A program made the position numbers and the translations under genes. From Nocardia concava NBRC 100430 (lineage in GTDB: Bacteria; Actinomycetota; Actinomycetes; Mycobacteriales; Mycobacteriaceae), in assembly GCF_000308815.1 (NCBI RefSeq), contig NZ_BAFX01000026.1, positions 1 to 46,620 on the forward strand: 46,620 bases of DNA. Reading direction: 5' to 3'. Each line of letters starts with the position of its first letter. Position 1 is the first letter of the stretch. The notes under the pieces are model-generated. The model worked only from the letters and a program-made list of their open reading frames with translations. It had not been told where the DNA came from and made no database searches. Positions 17,106 to 25,721 of this stretch are shown here, in pieces.

Positions 17106-17543
17106 TCAGGCCGCCGTGGCGAGCGCGTCGAGCGCGGCGAGAGTTTTGTCCAGCTGCGTGAGGCCATCCTTTTCCACCGCCTTGCCGAGTGCGCCCTTGA
17201 TCAGCGCGCCCTCGAAGTCGCCGGAGACCGAGAACTTGCTGCCCTCGCCCTCGGGGGTGATGTCGAAGGCGAACTGCACCTTCACGCCCGCCATGCCGGT
17301 GCCGCTGAGTACCAGGCGATTCGGGGTGTCGACGCTCTCGACCACCCACTCGATCTTGTTGGCCATGCCGAGCATGACGATCTTGGCGGTCAGCTTGGCG
17401 CCGGGGGCCAGGACGGCCGGCGGCTCCTCCATCCAGCGCTCGTGGATGGAGAACCACTTGTCCCAGGTCTGCGGGTCGGAGACCACGGCCCACAGGCCGT
17501 CGGGGGTCGCGTTGAGGTCCTTGGAGGCTTCGATATGTCCCAT
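17106..17543 (-). CDS. SRPBCC (polyketide cyclase/START-like) protein
   Basis: The 145-residue product has the helix-grip pattern of SRPBCC proteins: DLNATPDGLWAVVSDPQTWD at the N terminus, and a C-terminal amphipathic helix ALGKAVEKDGLTQLDKTLAA. These bind hydrophobic ligands in a deep pocket. Placed between thiolase and hydratase in the same operon, it may bind or deliver the lipid substrate. That role is an inference from context. Confidence 0.82.
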   Translation of the reverse strand: MGHIEASKDLNATPDGLWAVVSDPQTWDKWFSIHERWMEEPPAVLAPGAKLTAKIVMLGMANKIEWVVESVDTPNRLVLSGTGMAGVKVQFAFDITPEGEGSKFSVSGDFEGALIKGALGKAVEKDGLTQLDKTLAALDALATAA

Positions 17544-17565
17544 GATGTTCGCTCCTCGTTGAGTG

Positions 17566-18771
17566 TCAGCGGTCCGCGCGCTGGTAAGCCGTGACGACGG
17601 CCGCGCCGCCGAGCCCGATGTTGTGCTGGAGGGCGGCGGTCACGTTGTCGACCTGCCGCTTGTCGGCGGTGCCGCGCAGCTGCCAGGTGAGCTCGCTGCA
17701 CTGCGCCAAACCCGTTGCGCCCAAGGGGTGTCCCTTGGAGATGAGCCCGCCGGACGGGTTCACGACCCACTTGCCGCCGTAGGTGGTCGCGCCGGAGTCG
17801 ATGAGGTGCCCGGCCTCACCCTCCTTGGCCAGCCCGAGCGCCTCGTACAGCAGCAGCTCGTTGGCGGAGAAGCAGTCGTGCAGCTCGATGACCTGGAAGT
17901 CCTCGGGTCCGAGTCCCGCCTGCGCGTAAACCTTCTCGGCCGCTTGGACATTCATGTCATAGCCGATGAGGTTCTTGGCGCTGCCGTCGAAGGTCGAGCC
18001 GAAGTCGGTGGTCATGGCCTGGCCGACGATCTCCACCGCCTGCCGTGACAGGTCGTGGCGGTCCACGAACTCCTCGGAGGCGAGGATGGCCGCGCCGGAG
18101 CCGTCGGAGGTCGGCGAGCACTGCAGCTTGGTGAGCGGGTCGTAGATCATGCGCGAGCCCAGGATGTCCTCGAGCGAATACTCGTCCTGGAACTGCGAAT
18201 ACGGGTTGTTCACCGAATGCTTGTGGTTCTTGTACCCGATCTTGGCGAAGTGCTCGGCGGTGGTGCCGTACTTCTTCATGTGCTCGCGCCCGGCCGCGCC
18301 GAACATCCACGGGGCCACCGGGAACAGCACCTCGGAGATCTCCGCGAGCGCCATGATGTGGCGCGCCATGGGCTGTTCGCGATCGTCCCAGGTGGACCCG
18401 AGCGAGCCCGGCTGCATCTTCTCGAAGCCCAGCGCCAGCGTGCAGTCCGCCAGCCCGCCCCGAATCGCCTGTGCCGCAAGGTAGAGCGCGGTCGATCCGG
18501 TCGAACAGTTGTTGTTGACATTGACCACCGGAATGCCGGTCATGCCCAGCTCGTAGACCGCGCGCTGACCGGAGGTGGATTCACCGTAGACGTAGCCGAC
18601 ATAGGCCTGCTCGACCTCGCGGTAGTCGATCCCGGCATCCGCGAGGGCCTTGGTCCCCGATTCGCGAGCCATGTCCGGGTAGTCCCAGGCACTGCCGTCT
18701 TCGTTCTTGCGCCGCCCCGGCTTCTCGAACTTCGTCATGCCGACGCCGACGACGTAGACCTTGTTCGTCAT
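17566..18771 (-). CDS. SCP-x-type thiolase (lipid-transfer protein family)
   Basis: The 401-residue protein resembles the thiolase part of SCP-x, and actinobacterial Ltp proteins such as Ltp1. The acyl-accepting cysteine is Cys89 ([12 protein letters not shown]), and His348 lies in [21 protein letters not shown] is the family's third motif. It would cleave 3-ketoacyl-CoA, probably of branched or sterol-derived acids. ATG 18771 has AGGAG four bases upstream and removes a weak 10-aa extension. It is the first gene of the five-gene operon; its promoter region holds a TetR operator at 18802-18819. Confidence 0.9.
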   Translation of the reverse strand: MTNKVYVVGVGMTKFEKPGRRKNEDGSAWDYPDMARESGTKALADAGIDYREVEQAYVGYVYGESTSGQRAVYELGMTGIPVVNVNNNCSTGSTALYLAAQAIRGGLADCTLALGFEKMQPGSLGSTWDDREQPMARHIMALAEISEVLFPVAPWMFGAAGREHMKKYGTTAEHFAKIGYKNHKHSVNNPYSQFQDEYSLEDILGSRMIYDPLTKLQCSPTSDGSGAAILASEEFVDRHDLSRQAVEIVGQAMTTDFGSTFDGSAKNLIGYDMNVQAAEKVYAQAGLGPEDFQVIELHDCFSANELLLYEALGLAKEGEAGHLIDSGATTYGGKWVVNPSGGLISKGHPLGATGLAQCSELTWQLRGTADKRQVDNVTAALQHNIGLGGAAVVTAYQRADR

Positions 18772-18801
18772 CGAACTCCTCACATAGGGGTGCAGAAACA
18801 A

Positions 18802-18819
18802 ACATACAAAGCTGTATGT
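18802..18819. promoter_or_regulatory. TetR operator ACATACA-N4-TGTATGT, operon copy
   Basis: Perfect 7+4+7 palindrome, 30 bp upstream of the thiolase start. It is identical in both arms to the copy before the TetR gene at 19571. Confidence 0.8.
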
Positions 18820-18908
18820 AAGTCGGCAAGAGGGTGCGCGGAATCCTGGCAGGGGTTACAAGATCAAAAGGTCAGATTGATGCAGCGGCACATACAGCCG
18901 CGTCGGTA

Positions 18909-19553
18909 TCAGTCGGCGATGCGGAAGTCCGGCATGCCGGACTCGGCGGCCAGGCGCAGCTGCGCCGAGGCACGCAGCCAGCGGCGGTGCGCCCGCTCGG
19001 GATCGGGAGAGATGAAGCCGGTCATCAGGATTCCGCGCAGCGTGTCCATGGCGGTGTAGGCGAAATCGCGAACCTGTTTGCGGTACAGCTCGTTCGGCAC
19101 CAGCTGCGCCACCGCGAGCAGCACCGCGTTATTGACGAACGGCTCCACCTTCGCCACCTCGGCGGCCAGCGTCCGATCGGTCCGGCTGGCCACCCATAGT
19201 TCCAGGGCCGCGATGAACAGCGGACCCTGATGCAGCTCCCACATGAATTCCAGTGCCGTGCCGAGCGGATCGTCGCCCGCGCGCACCCGGTTGAGCTCCT
19301 TCATGGCCGCCTCGGTCCGGCGCTGCGCCAGATGACTGACGGCCGCGACCACCAAGTCGTTCTTGGAGCCGAAGTGATGCACCTGCGCACCCCTGGTTAC
19401 CCCAGCCCGCTCGGCGACCCGCGGCGTGGTGGTACCGGCGTACCCGTATTCGACGAGGCATTCGATGGTGGCGTCCAGCAGCCGTGTGCGCGTCTCGCTG
19501 CTGCGCTGCTCCTGGGTACGGCGCGGCTGTTTCGAGACGGCGGAGCTGGTCAT
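18909..19553 (-). CDS. TetR-family regulator of the beta-oxidation operon
   Basis: A 214-residue TetR protein. The DNA-binding part is SETRTRLLDATIECLVEYGY, then TTTPRVAERAGVTRGAQVHHF; the remaining helical domain would bind an acyl-CoA or similar ligand. It lies directly upstream of the operon on the same strand. The ATG is leaderless, with TAAGAT exactly six bases before it. The identical palindromes before this gene and before the thiolase gene support autoregulation plus control of the operon. Confidence 0.88.
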   Translation of the reverse strand: MTSSAVSKQPRRTQEQRSSETRTRLLDATIECLVEYGYAGTTTPRVAERAGVTRGAQVHHFGSKNDLVVAAVSHLAQRRTEAAMKELNRVRAGDDPLGTALEFMWELHQGPLFIAALELWVASRTDRTLAAEVAKVEPFVNNAVLLAVAQLVPNELYRKQVRDFAYTAMDTLRGILMTGFISPDPERAHRRWLRASAQLRLAAESGMPDFRIAD

Positions 19554-19559
19554 GTGTGG

Positions 19560-19565
19560 ATCTTA
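19560..19565 (-). promoter_or_regulatory. -10 element (TAAGAT), leaderless TetR promoter
   Basis: TAAGAT on the minus strand is six bases before the ATG at 19553. The operator at 19571-19588 lies just upstream, over the -35 zone. Confidence 0.55.
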
Positions 19566-19570
19566 CACTT

Positions 19571-19588
19571 ACATACACCCGTGTATGT
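19571..19588. promoter_or_regulatory. TetR operator ACATACA-N4-TGTATGT, regulator copy
   Basis: Perfect 18-bp palindrome with the same arms as 18802-18819, differing only in the 4-bp centre (CCCG against AAGC). It would block the leaderless promoter of the regulator itself. Confidence 0.8.
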
Positions 19589-19636
19589 TCGCGCCCGGAT
19601 TGCGGGCCGAGCCCCGGCCCGCATCCGCCTCGCCGC

Positions 19637-19858
19637 CTAGGTCTGCGAGTTGTACATACAGGCGTCGCAGGTCCACCCGGTGCTCGTCATGACGCAGTCG
19701 GTGAGCCGAACATACGAATTCCCGATCACCGCACGACAGTTCGTCGCACACCCATTGAGATCCGGCCCGCAACTGATCGGATCGGCGGACGCCACGGAAG
19801 GCACCGCCAACCCTACGAGCAACCCTGCGGCGAGCACAGCAAATCGAACAGCACGCAT
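19637..19858 (-). CDS. Small exported cysteine-rich protein
   Basis: The 73-residue product has a signal peptide (about residues 1-25, ending SVASA), then a mature part of about 48 aa starting DPISCGPDLNGC. The mature part has six cysteines, enough for three disulfides. I do not recognise a family. ATG 19858 is preceded by GGAAAGGA. A longer in-frame start at 19924 would bury the signal sequence, so I reject it. An exported peptide or small binding protein is likely. Confidence 0.65.
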   Translation of the reverse strand: MRAVRFAVLAAGLLVGLAVPSVASADPISCGPDLNGCATNCRAVIGNSYVRLTDCVMTSTGWTCDACMYNSQT

Positions 19859-19963
19859 GACGGAAGATCCTTTCCACGACAAGGTGATGTCCGGACGGGA
19901 GCGCTCGCATTCGGCCGTTGACATTTCGAGATTAACGCCGCCGGTTGCGCTTTCAGGAAATTG

Positions 19964-19988
19964 GCACAGAGGTTTTTCAACCCTGTGC
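19964..19988 (-). terminator. Hairpin after the DUF574 gene
   Basis: GCACAG-A-GGTT, loop TTTC, AACC-CTGTGC: a 10-bp stem with one bulged base, 15 bp beyond the methyltransferase stop. Confidence 0.55.
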
Positions 19989-20002
19989 AGTCACGTTTTC
20001 GG

Positions 20003-20821
20003 CTATGGCTTGCGGGACAGTGCCGCCGAGATGAGTTGTTCCCAGACGCTGAGGTCGTGGTGGTCGCCGCCGATGCGGGAGACGCCTTCGGCGGTGGGGG
20101 CGGGGCGCCAGAGGGAGCAGGGGACGAGGCCGGGGTCGAGGATTTGGAGGTCGCCGAAGAGGGTGAGGATTTCCTCGTCGGTGCGCCAGCGGCCGCGGCC
20201 GAAGGTGGATTGGAGTTTCTGCTCGGCCAGGCGGGTTTCCTCGTTGAAGCCGGAGCGGAAGTGGGAGATGTAGAGCATGCTGCCCGAGGGGATCTGGTCG
20301 GTCCAGAAGCGGACCACCTGCTCGGGCTTCTCGTCATTGTTGAGGTGGTGCAGGATGGCGCTGAATATGACGGCCACCGGCTGCGTGAAGTCGATGAGGC
20401 GCTCGACCTCGGGGTGGCGGCGGATGGCTTCGGAGTCGCGCAGGTCGGCCTGGATGACGGTGGTGTTGTCGTCGGTTTCCAGGATGGCGCGGCCGTGGGC
20501 CAGCACGATCGGGTCATTGTCGATGTAGACGACATGCGGGTCGTCGAGGTGGCGCTGGGCGACCTGGTGCACATTGTCGGCGGTGGGCAGGCCGGAGCCG
20601 AAGTCGATGAACTGGGTGACGCCCGCGCGGGCGATCTCGCCGACGGCGCGGACGAGGCAGTTGCGGTTGGCGTAGGCGATATCCACCGAACCGGGCAGAT
20701 CCTTGATGAAGAAGTCCCCGATCTCGCGGTCGACGGCGTAGTTGTCCTTGCCGCCGAGCAGGTAGTCGTACACCCGCGCGATGCTCGGCTTCGACTGATC
20801 CACGTGCGCTTGATCCGTCAT
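20003..20821 (-). CDS. SAM-dependent methyltransferase, DUF574 family
   Basis: The 272-residue product is a typical actinomycete DUF574 protein (S-adenosyl methyltransferase family). Family marks are PSIARVYDYLLGGKDNYAVD near the N terminus, QFIDFGSGLPT for SAM binding and YIDNDPIVLAHGRAIL for the acidic loop. Substrates of this family are unknown. ATG 20821 has AAGGGG seven bases upstream; an in-frame GTG at 20827 is the alternative start. Confidence 0.88.
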   Translation of the reverse strand: MTDQAHVDQSKPSIARVYDYLLGGKDNYAVDREIGDFFIKDLPGSVDIAYANRNCLVRAVGEIARAGVTQFIDFGSGLPTADNVHQVAQRHLDDPHVVYIDNDPIVLAHGRAILETDDNTTVIQADLRDSEAIRRHPEVERLIDFTQPVAVIFSAILHHLNNDEKPEQVVRFWTDQIPSGSMLYISHFRSGFNEETRLAEQKLQSTFGRGRWRTDEEILTLFGDLQILDPGLVPCSLWRPAPTAEGVSRIGGDHHDLSVWEQLISAALSRKP

Positions 20822-21010
20822 CTTCACACCCCTTGTCGAGGGACTTCGTTGTGACAGTAATCCTATGTAAGAGAACGCTTTCCGGCGCGCTGTTCCCGGT
20901 AACGCGCGGTGTGCCCGGGGCCGCGAGTGATTCGGAGCGGGGCGGGCATTCGGATGACCGTCCGGTGTGCCGGATATTTGCCTATGTGTCGGTCATGCGA
21001 GGATCCAGGC

Positions 21011-21820
21011 ATGACCTCGCTGGTGGATTTGCTCCCCTCGGAAGCGATCGATCTGCACGGTCACGCCGACGACTGGCGCGCGGCCATTACCGCCGCCGGT
21101 GATTTGCTGGTCGCCACCGGCGTGACCTCGCCCGCGTACACCGCGGAGATGATCGGCAATGTCGAGGAGAACGGGCCCTACATCGTCATCGCTCCCGGAT
21201 TCGCCTTCGCGCACGCCCGGCCGTCACCGGCGGTGAACCGGACCGGGATGTCGTGGGTGCGCCTGGACAAGCCGGTCGACTTCGGCAGCCCCAACGACCC
21301 TGTCGATCTTGTGGTGGCCTTGGCCGCCTCCGACTCCGGCGTGCACACCGACGCCATGGCCGCGCTCGCCAAGGTGCTGCTGGAGCCGGGCGCGGAGAAG
21401 TTGCTGCGGGCAGTGGAGACGCCGCGCCAGCTGCGCGCGCTGCTGCTGGACGAGGCGGCCATCGGCGCGAACAAGGTCGAAAAACCGGTCACCCCAGCGG
21501 CTTCCGTTCCGAAGTCCGGTAAGCCGCGTTCCGGCCCGGTGAAGATCCTCACCGTCTGCGGCAATGGCGTCGGCACCAGCCTGTTCCTCAAGAGCACCCT
21601 GGAGTCCGTCCTCGACCGCTGGCACTGGACGCCCTACATCACCGTCGAGGCCACCGACACCATCTCCGCGAAGGGCAAGGCCTCCGAGGCGGTCGCCGTC
21701 CTCACTTCCGGTGAGATCGCCAAAACCCTTGGCGACCTGGGTATCCCGGTGCGAGTGATCGAAAACTTCACCAGCGCAGCCGAAGTCGACAGTGCCTTAC
21801 GGGAGCTCTTCGACCTCTAG
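21011..21820 (+). CDS. PTS IIA-IIB fusion, ascorbate (SGAT) type
   Basis: The 269-residue protein joins a IIA domain (about 1-155) to a IIB domain (about 176-268) by a Pro/Lys linker. The IIA phospho-histidine is His68 in FAFAHARPS. The IIB phospho-cysteine is Cys183 in TVCGNGVGTSLF, the CGNGxGTS loop of UlaB-type IIB. It passes phosphate from HPr to the sugar bound by the IIC encoded 35 bp downstream. A fused IIA-IIB is less usual than separate UlaB and UlaC. No EI or HPr gene is in the window. Confidence 0.87.
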   Translation: MTSLVDLLPSEAIDLHGHADDWRAAITAAGDLLVATGVTSPAYTAEMIGNVEENGPYIVIAPGFAFAHARPSPAVNRTGMSWVRLDKPVDFGSPNDPVDLVVALAASDSGVHTDAMAALAKVLLEPGAEKLLRAVETPRQLRALLLDEAAIGANKVEKPVTPAASVPKSGKPRSGPVKILTVCGNGVGTSLFLKSTLESVLDRWHWTPYITVEATDTISAKGKASEAVAVLTSGEIAKTLGDLGIPVRVIENFTSAAEVDSALRELFDL

Positions 21821-21846
21821 CCCCACGCGAACTCTTCGACCTCTAG
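21806..21846 (+). repeat. Short direct repeat at the IIAB/IIC junction
   Basis: CTCTTCGACCTCTAG, the last codons and stop of the IIAB gene, is repeated 26 bp later (21832-21846), just before the IIC ribosome site. It looks like a recent local duplication of the gene end. Confidence 0.7.
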
Positions 21847-21855
21847 GAGAGCAGC

Positions 21856-23406
21856 ATGAATGTCGTTCTGGCTATCGCCCAGTTCGTCGTCAATGAAATC
21901 CTCAGCCAGCCCGCCTATCTCATCGGCATCATCACCGCCGTCGGCCTCATCGCGTTGCGGAAACCGGCGGGCCAGGTGGCGGGCAGCGCCATCAAGGCGA
22001 CGCTGGGCTTCCTGCTCATCGGCGCGGGCGCGGGCCTGGTGGTGGAATCGCTGAAACCGCTGGGCACCATGATCCAGGGCGCGCTCGGCGCGCACGGCGT
22101 CATCCCCACCAATGAGGCCATCGTCGCCATCGCGCAGGACGAATACGGCGCGCAGGTGACGTGGCTGATGATCCTCGGGTTCGGAATCAGCTTGGCGCTG
22201 GCCAGGTTCACGCCGCTGCGCTACGTCTTCCTGACCGGTCATCACATGCTGTTCATGGCCACCCTGCTCACCATGGTGCTCGCGGTGGCGGGCCTGTCGA
22301 CGCCGGTCGTGGTGGTGGCGGGCGGCATTCTGCTCGGCATCGTCATGGTGTCGCTGCCGGCGTTGGCGCAGTCCTGGACGCGGCGCGTGACGGGCGGCGA
22401 CGAGGTGGCGATCGGGCATTTCGGCACCGCGGGCTATATCGCGGCGGGCGCGACGGGTCAGCTGGTCGGCAAGCGCAGTCGCAGCACCGAGGAGATGGAT
22501 CTGCCGGAAGGGCTGCGCTTCCTGCGGGATTCGATGGTCGCCACCGCATTGTCGATGGTGCTGCTGTACCTGGTGCTCGCGCTGGCCTACCTGGCGCGGG
22601 CCGGGCAGGACACGGCCTTCAAGGCTTTCGAGACGGGCGCCACGAACGTGGGCAACTATCTGATGAAGGCCGTCGGTCAGGGCCTGGCCTTCGGTATCGC
22701 CGTGGCGGTCATCCTCTTCGGCGTCCGCACCATCCTGGCCGAACTCGTACCCGCCTTCCAGGGCATCGCGGAAAAGGTTGTGCCCGGCGCGATTCCGGCC
22801 CTGGACGCCCCGATCGTGTTCCCCTACGCCCAGAACGCCGTGCTGCTCGGCTTCATCAGCAGCTTCGTCGGCGGCCTGGTCAGCCTGGGCCTGCTCAGCT
22901 GGATCTTCAACCCGCTCTTCGGCTGGGCCCTGGTACTGCCCGGCCTGGTCCCGCACTTCTTCACCGGCGGCGCGGCGGGCGTCTACGGCAATGCCACCGG
23001 CGGCCGCCGCGGCGCGGTCTGCGGCGCGTTCGTGAACGGCTGCCTCATCACCTTCCTGCCCGCCATCCTGCTGAAGGTGCTGGGCCCCTTCGGCGAGGAG
23101 AACACCACCTTCGGCGACGCCGACTTCGGCTGGTTCGGCACCGCCATCGGCACCGCGGCGAAACTCGGCGGCTGGGGCGCGGTGGTGGCCTCCCTCGCCA
23201 TCGGCCTGGTCATCCTGCTGATCGCCATCCTGGTGCAGACCAAAGTGGTTGCGAAAGGCTGGGACCCGGGCGCGGCCCGCGACCGGGCGCTGGGCATCAC
23301 CCGGACCGAAGCCGTCACAGAGGCGGTGGCACGACCGAATGCGATGGAATTCCCGAAGATTCCGGTTCCGTCAGGAGCGCCGACCCCACCGCCTCCGCTG
23401 GACTGA
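21856..23406 (+). CDS. PTS IIC permease, UlaA (ascorbate) family
   Basis: The 516-residue membrane protein has about eleven hydrophobic segments and UlaA family features, including GHHMLFMATLL, the DAPIVFPYAQNAVLLGFISS substrate region and PHFFTGGAAGVYGNATGGRRG in two blocks. It would carry and phosphorylate L-ascorbate or a related sugar acid. AGGAG lies before the ATG. No lactonase or other Ula catabolic gene is next to it, so the substrate is uncertain. The C-terminal 40 residues are Pro-rich and poorly conserved in kind. Confidence 0.88.
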   Translation: MNVVLAIAQFVVNEILSQPAYLIGIITAVGLIALRKPAGQVAGSAIKATLGFLLIGAGAGLVVESLKPLGTMIQGALGAHGVIPTNEAIVAIAQDEYGAQVTWLMILGFGISLALARFTPLRYVFLTGHHMLFMATLLTMVLAVAGLSTPVVVVAGGILLGIVMVSLPALAQSWTRRVTGGDEVAIGHFGTAGYIAAGATGQLVGKRSRSTEEMDLPEGLRFLRDSMVATALSMVLLYLVLALAYLARAGQDTAFKAFETGATNVGNYLMKAVGQGLAFGIAVAVILFGVRTILAELVPAFQGIAEKVVPGAIPALDAPIVFPYAQNAVLLGFISSFVGGLVSLGLLSWIFNPLFGWALVLPGLVPHFFTGGAAGVYGNATGGRRGAVCGAFVNGCLITFLPAILLKVLGPFGEENTTFGDADFGWFGTAIGTAAKLGGWGAVVASLAIGLVILLIAILVQTKVVAKGWDPGAARDRALGITRTEAVTEAVARPNAMEFPKIPVPSGAPTPPPPLD

Positions 23407-23410
23407 CCTA

Positions 23411-23492
23411 CCCCGTCATTCCGGCATGCTTTTGGCCGGAATCCACCACCGCAGGAGTGGATCCCGGCCGAAAGCGCGCCGGGATGACGAGG
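23411..23492. repeat. Palindromic intergenic repeat (REP-like)
   Basis: CGTCATTCCGGC (23414-23425) pairs with GCCGGGATGACG (23478-23489). Inside it GGCCGGAATCCA pairs with TGGATCCCGGCC. The 'GTCATTCCGGC..TTTTGGCCGGAATCC' form is that of a dispersed palindromic repeat of actinobacterial and other genomes. It sits between the convergent IIC and hydrolase genes and can serve as a terminator in both directions. Confidence 0.7.
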
Positions 23493-23501
23493 TGTTTCGC
23501 G

Positions 23502-24356
23502 TCAAACAGCGCGCAGACGGGTGCGGCTGGCGTAGACGTGCTCCGCGATCAGTGTCGCGATGCGATCTGGTGCCTCGAGCATCGGTACGTGGCCTACGTC
23601 GTGGACGAGGATGCGGTCCGCTGATTCGGGGAGTTCCTCCAGGAATCGGCGGGCGTAGGTGCGGTTCGGGATGATTCGGTCGTTCTCGCACATGAGCAGG
23701 CGGACCGGGGTGCGCAGGGTGGAGAGGTTTTCCAGGGCCGGGAATCGGAGCCCGCTCACCAGCATCGGCAGCATGGCCTTGCAGTGCATGGCCGAGGTGA
23801 TGGCCGCTTCGATGCCTGTGCGCGAGACCGCCGAGGTGTTCTTGGTCAGCAGCATTGCCACCACCTGTCGGATGACCGCGCTGTAGGCGATGGCGTCGGG
23901 TAGCAGCTTGCCGATCTCCACGATCGGAACCAGCGACGCGAACTTCAGACCGACCCGGAGCTGCAGCGCGGACGGGGTTTGCCAGCCGCCCGCCGGGGCG
24001 ATCGCGGTCAGCGTGCGGGCCCGGCCGCGGCGCGCGAGTTCGAAGCCGACCCAGCCGCCGAGCGAATTGCCCGCGATATGGCAGGTGCGCCAGCCCATCT
24101 CGTCGAGCTGGTCCTCCACGCGGTCGGCAAGGGCACTGACATCGAGATACCAGCCGTCGAAATCGGGTCCGCCCCAATGCCCGGCGAAGGCCGGAGCGAA
24201 CACTTCGCAATGGCTGGACATCCGTTGCGCCACCTGCTCCCAGCAATGCGGGGACATCATGAATCCGTGCAACAGGAGCAGTGGTTCACCGGAGCCGGTG
24301 TGGAGCGCGCGAATGGGCGCGGGCGGGGCGATGGGCTTGGTGGTGCCTGACGTCAT
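23502..24356 (-). CDS. Alpha/beta hydrolase
   Basis: The 284-residue product has LLLLHGFMMSPHCW (oxyanion strand), the nucleophile elbow GNSLGG with Ser at about 104, an Asp in LMCENDRIIPN and the final His in VGHVPMLEAPD. The catalytic triad is thus complete. It could be an esterase, lipase or C-C hydrolase; the substrate is unknown. ATG 24356 is preferred over a frame reaching 24557, which would run through the divergent exonuclease gene. The spacing between the divergent starts is only 69 bp. Confidence 0.87.
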   Translation of the reverse strand: MTSGTTKPIAPPAPIRALHTGSGEPLLLLHGFMMSPHCWEQVAQRMSSHCEVFAPAFAGHWGGPDFDGWYLDVSALADRVEDQLDEMGWRTCHIAGNSLGGWVGFELARRGRARTLTAIAPAGGWQTPSALQLRVGLKFASLVPIVEIGKLLPDAIAYSAVIRQVVAMLLTKNTSAVSRTGIEAAITSAMHCKAMLPMLVSGLRFPALENLSTLRTPVRLLMCENDRIIPNRTYARRFLEELPESADRILVHDVGHVPMLEAPDRIATLIAEHVYASRTRLRAV

Positions 24357-24413
24357 CGTCGTCACCCCTTCCTGGACCTCGATGTCCGTGAAGAGAGTCG
24401 GTAAGCCGCATTG

Positions 24414-24419
24414 TACGGT
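24414..24419 (+). promoter_or_regulatory. -10 element (TACGGT), leaderless xth promoter
   Basis: TACGGT fits TANNNT and lies exactly six bases before GTG 24426. There is no Shine-Dalgarno sequence. Confidence 0.5.
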
Positions 24420-24425
24420 CGTGAA

Positions 24426-25232
24426 GTGGCGAAAATCATCAGTACGTGCAACGTCAATGGGGTGCGTGCCGCGTCGGGCAAGGGACTGCTCGAGTGGCTG
24501 GCCGCTACCGAGGCCGATATCGTCTGCCTGCAGGAGACGCGGGCGACCGATGAGCAAACCAGAAAGGCGCTAGCCCCGGCGCTGGACGCCGGATGGTTCC
24601 TGAGCCATGCCGAGCCGGGCCTCAAGGGCCGCGCGGGCGTGGCCATCCTGTCCCGCAAGGAGCCCGACGCGGTGCGCGTCGGGGTCGGCCTGCTCGCGGA
24701 CGGAACCTGGACTCCCGTCGAGGAATTCGCCACCCTGGGCCGCTACGTCGAGGCCGATTTCGACGAGCTCACCATCGCCAGCGTCTACGTCCACACCGGC
24801 GAGGCCGACACCCCGATGCAGGACGAGAAGTACCGCTTCCTCGACGCCATCGGCGCGCGCATGCTCGCCCACCCGGGCGAGTTCGTGATCATGGGCGACT
24901 GGAATATCGGGCACACCGAACTCGACATCAAGAACTGGAAGGGCAACGCCAAGAACGCGGGCTTCCTGCCGCAGGAACGCGCCTGGGTCTCCTCGATGCT
25001 CGCCGCCGGATACCGCGACGTGGTGCGCGACCTGCACCCGGGCGTGCCCGGTCCGTACTCCTGGCACTCCTACCGCGGCCGCGCCTTCGACAATGACGCC
25101 GGGTGGCGCATCGACTACCAGTTGGCGCGCGGCGATATCGCCTCCCGCGCCAAGCAGGCCGTCGTGGAGAAGGCCGCCACCTACGCCGAACGCTGGTCCG
25201 ACCACGCGCCGGTGACGGTGCAGTACCGATGA
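24426..25232 (+). CDS. xth: Exodeoxyribonuclease III (AP endonuclease)
   Basis: A 268-residue exonuclease III family protein for base excision repair. It cuts at abasic sites and removes 3' blocking groups. Motifs are NVNGVRAA, VCLQETR (metal-binding Glu), IMGDWNIGHTELDIKN (Asp, Asn) and WRIDYQL and WSDHAPV (final Asp-His). The GTG start is chosen from the leaderless -10. It overlaps the barnase-like gene by four bases (ATGA), so the two are co-translated, an odd pairing of DNA repair with an RNase. Confidence 0.93.
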   Translation: MAKIISTCNVNGVRAASGKGLLEWLAATEADIVCLQETRATDEQTRKALAPALDAGWFLSHAEPGLKGRAGVAILSRKEPDAVRVGVGLLADGTWTPVEEFATLGRYVEADFDELTIASVYVHTGEADTPMQDEKYRFLDAIGARMLAHPGEFVIMGDWNIGHTELDIKNWKGNAKNAGFLPQERAWVSSMLAAGYRDVVRDLHPGVPGPYSWHSYRGRAFDNDAGWRIDYQLARGDIASRAKQAVVEKAATYAERWSDHAPVTVQYR

Positions 25233-25720
25233 ACATCTCCAAGAAGACCCGCGCCTGGCTCACGCTGGGCGCGGCGGTGCTGGTGCTGCTCGTCGCGTTC
25301 CTGGCCACCAAGTCCAACGATCATCGAGACAGCAACAGCGCCAAGGCCGTTGCTACCTCGACGGTCAGGGTGACCGCGAAGCCGGGCGGCACCACGCCGG
25401 GCATCGTCGATCAATCGGTCGCGCCCACCAAGACGCCCGGGGTCCCCGACCGCGCCTACGCGACGCTGGTCGAGATCGACGCCGGACGCTGGCCCGACTC
25501 GGCCAACGCGCCCGGCACGCACGGCGGCGAGACCTGGAACAACCGCGACGGCGCGCTGCCGCGCAAGGATTCGTCGGGCAAGGCCATCAGCTATCAGGAA
25601 TGGGACGTCAATCCCAAGCAACGCGGTCAGGGTCGTGACGCCGAACGCATCGTCACCGGCAGCGACGGTTCGGCCTACTACACGGGGGACCACTACAAGA
25701 CCTTCACGAGGATGCGCTGA
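25229..25720 (+). CDS. Exported barnase-type ribonuclease
   Basis: The 163-residue product has an N-terminal signal or anchor helix (about 9-27), a Ser/Thr/Pro-rich linker, then a barnase/RNase N1 domain (about 76-163). The catalytic set fits barnase: Glu124 in SYQEWDVNP, Arg136 or Arg140 in GQGRDAERIVTG, and His155 in GDHYKTF. It would cut single-stranded RNA after G outside the cell or in a rival. A barstar-like gene starts two bases after its stop, as expected for a toxin and its inhibitor. Confidence 0.9.
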   Translation: MNISKKTRAWLTLGAAVLVLLVAFLATKSNDHRDSNSAKAVATSTVRVTAKPGGTTPGIVDQSVAPTKTPGVPDRAYATLVEIDAGRWPDSANAPGTHGGETWNNRDGALPRKDSSGKAISYQEWDVNPKQRGQGRDAERIVTGSDGSAYYTGDHYKTFTRMR

Positions 25721-25721
25721 C

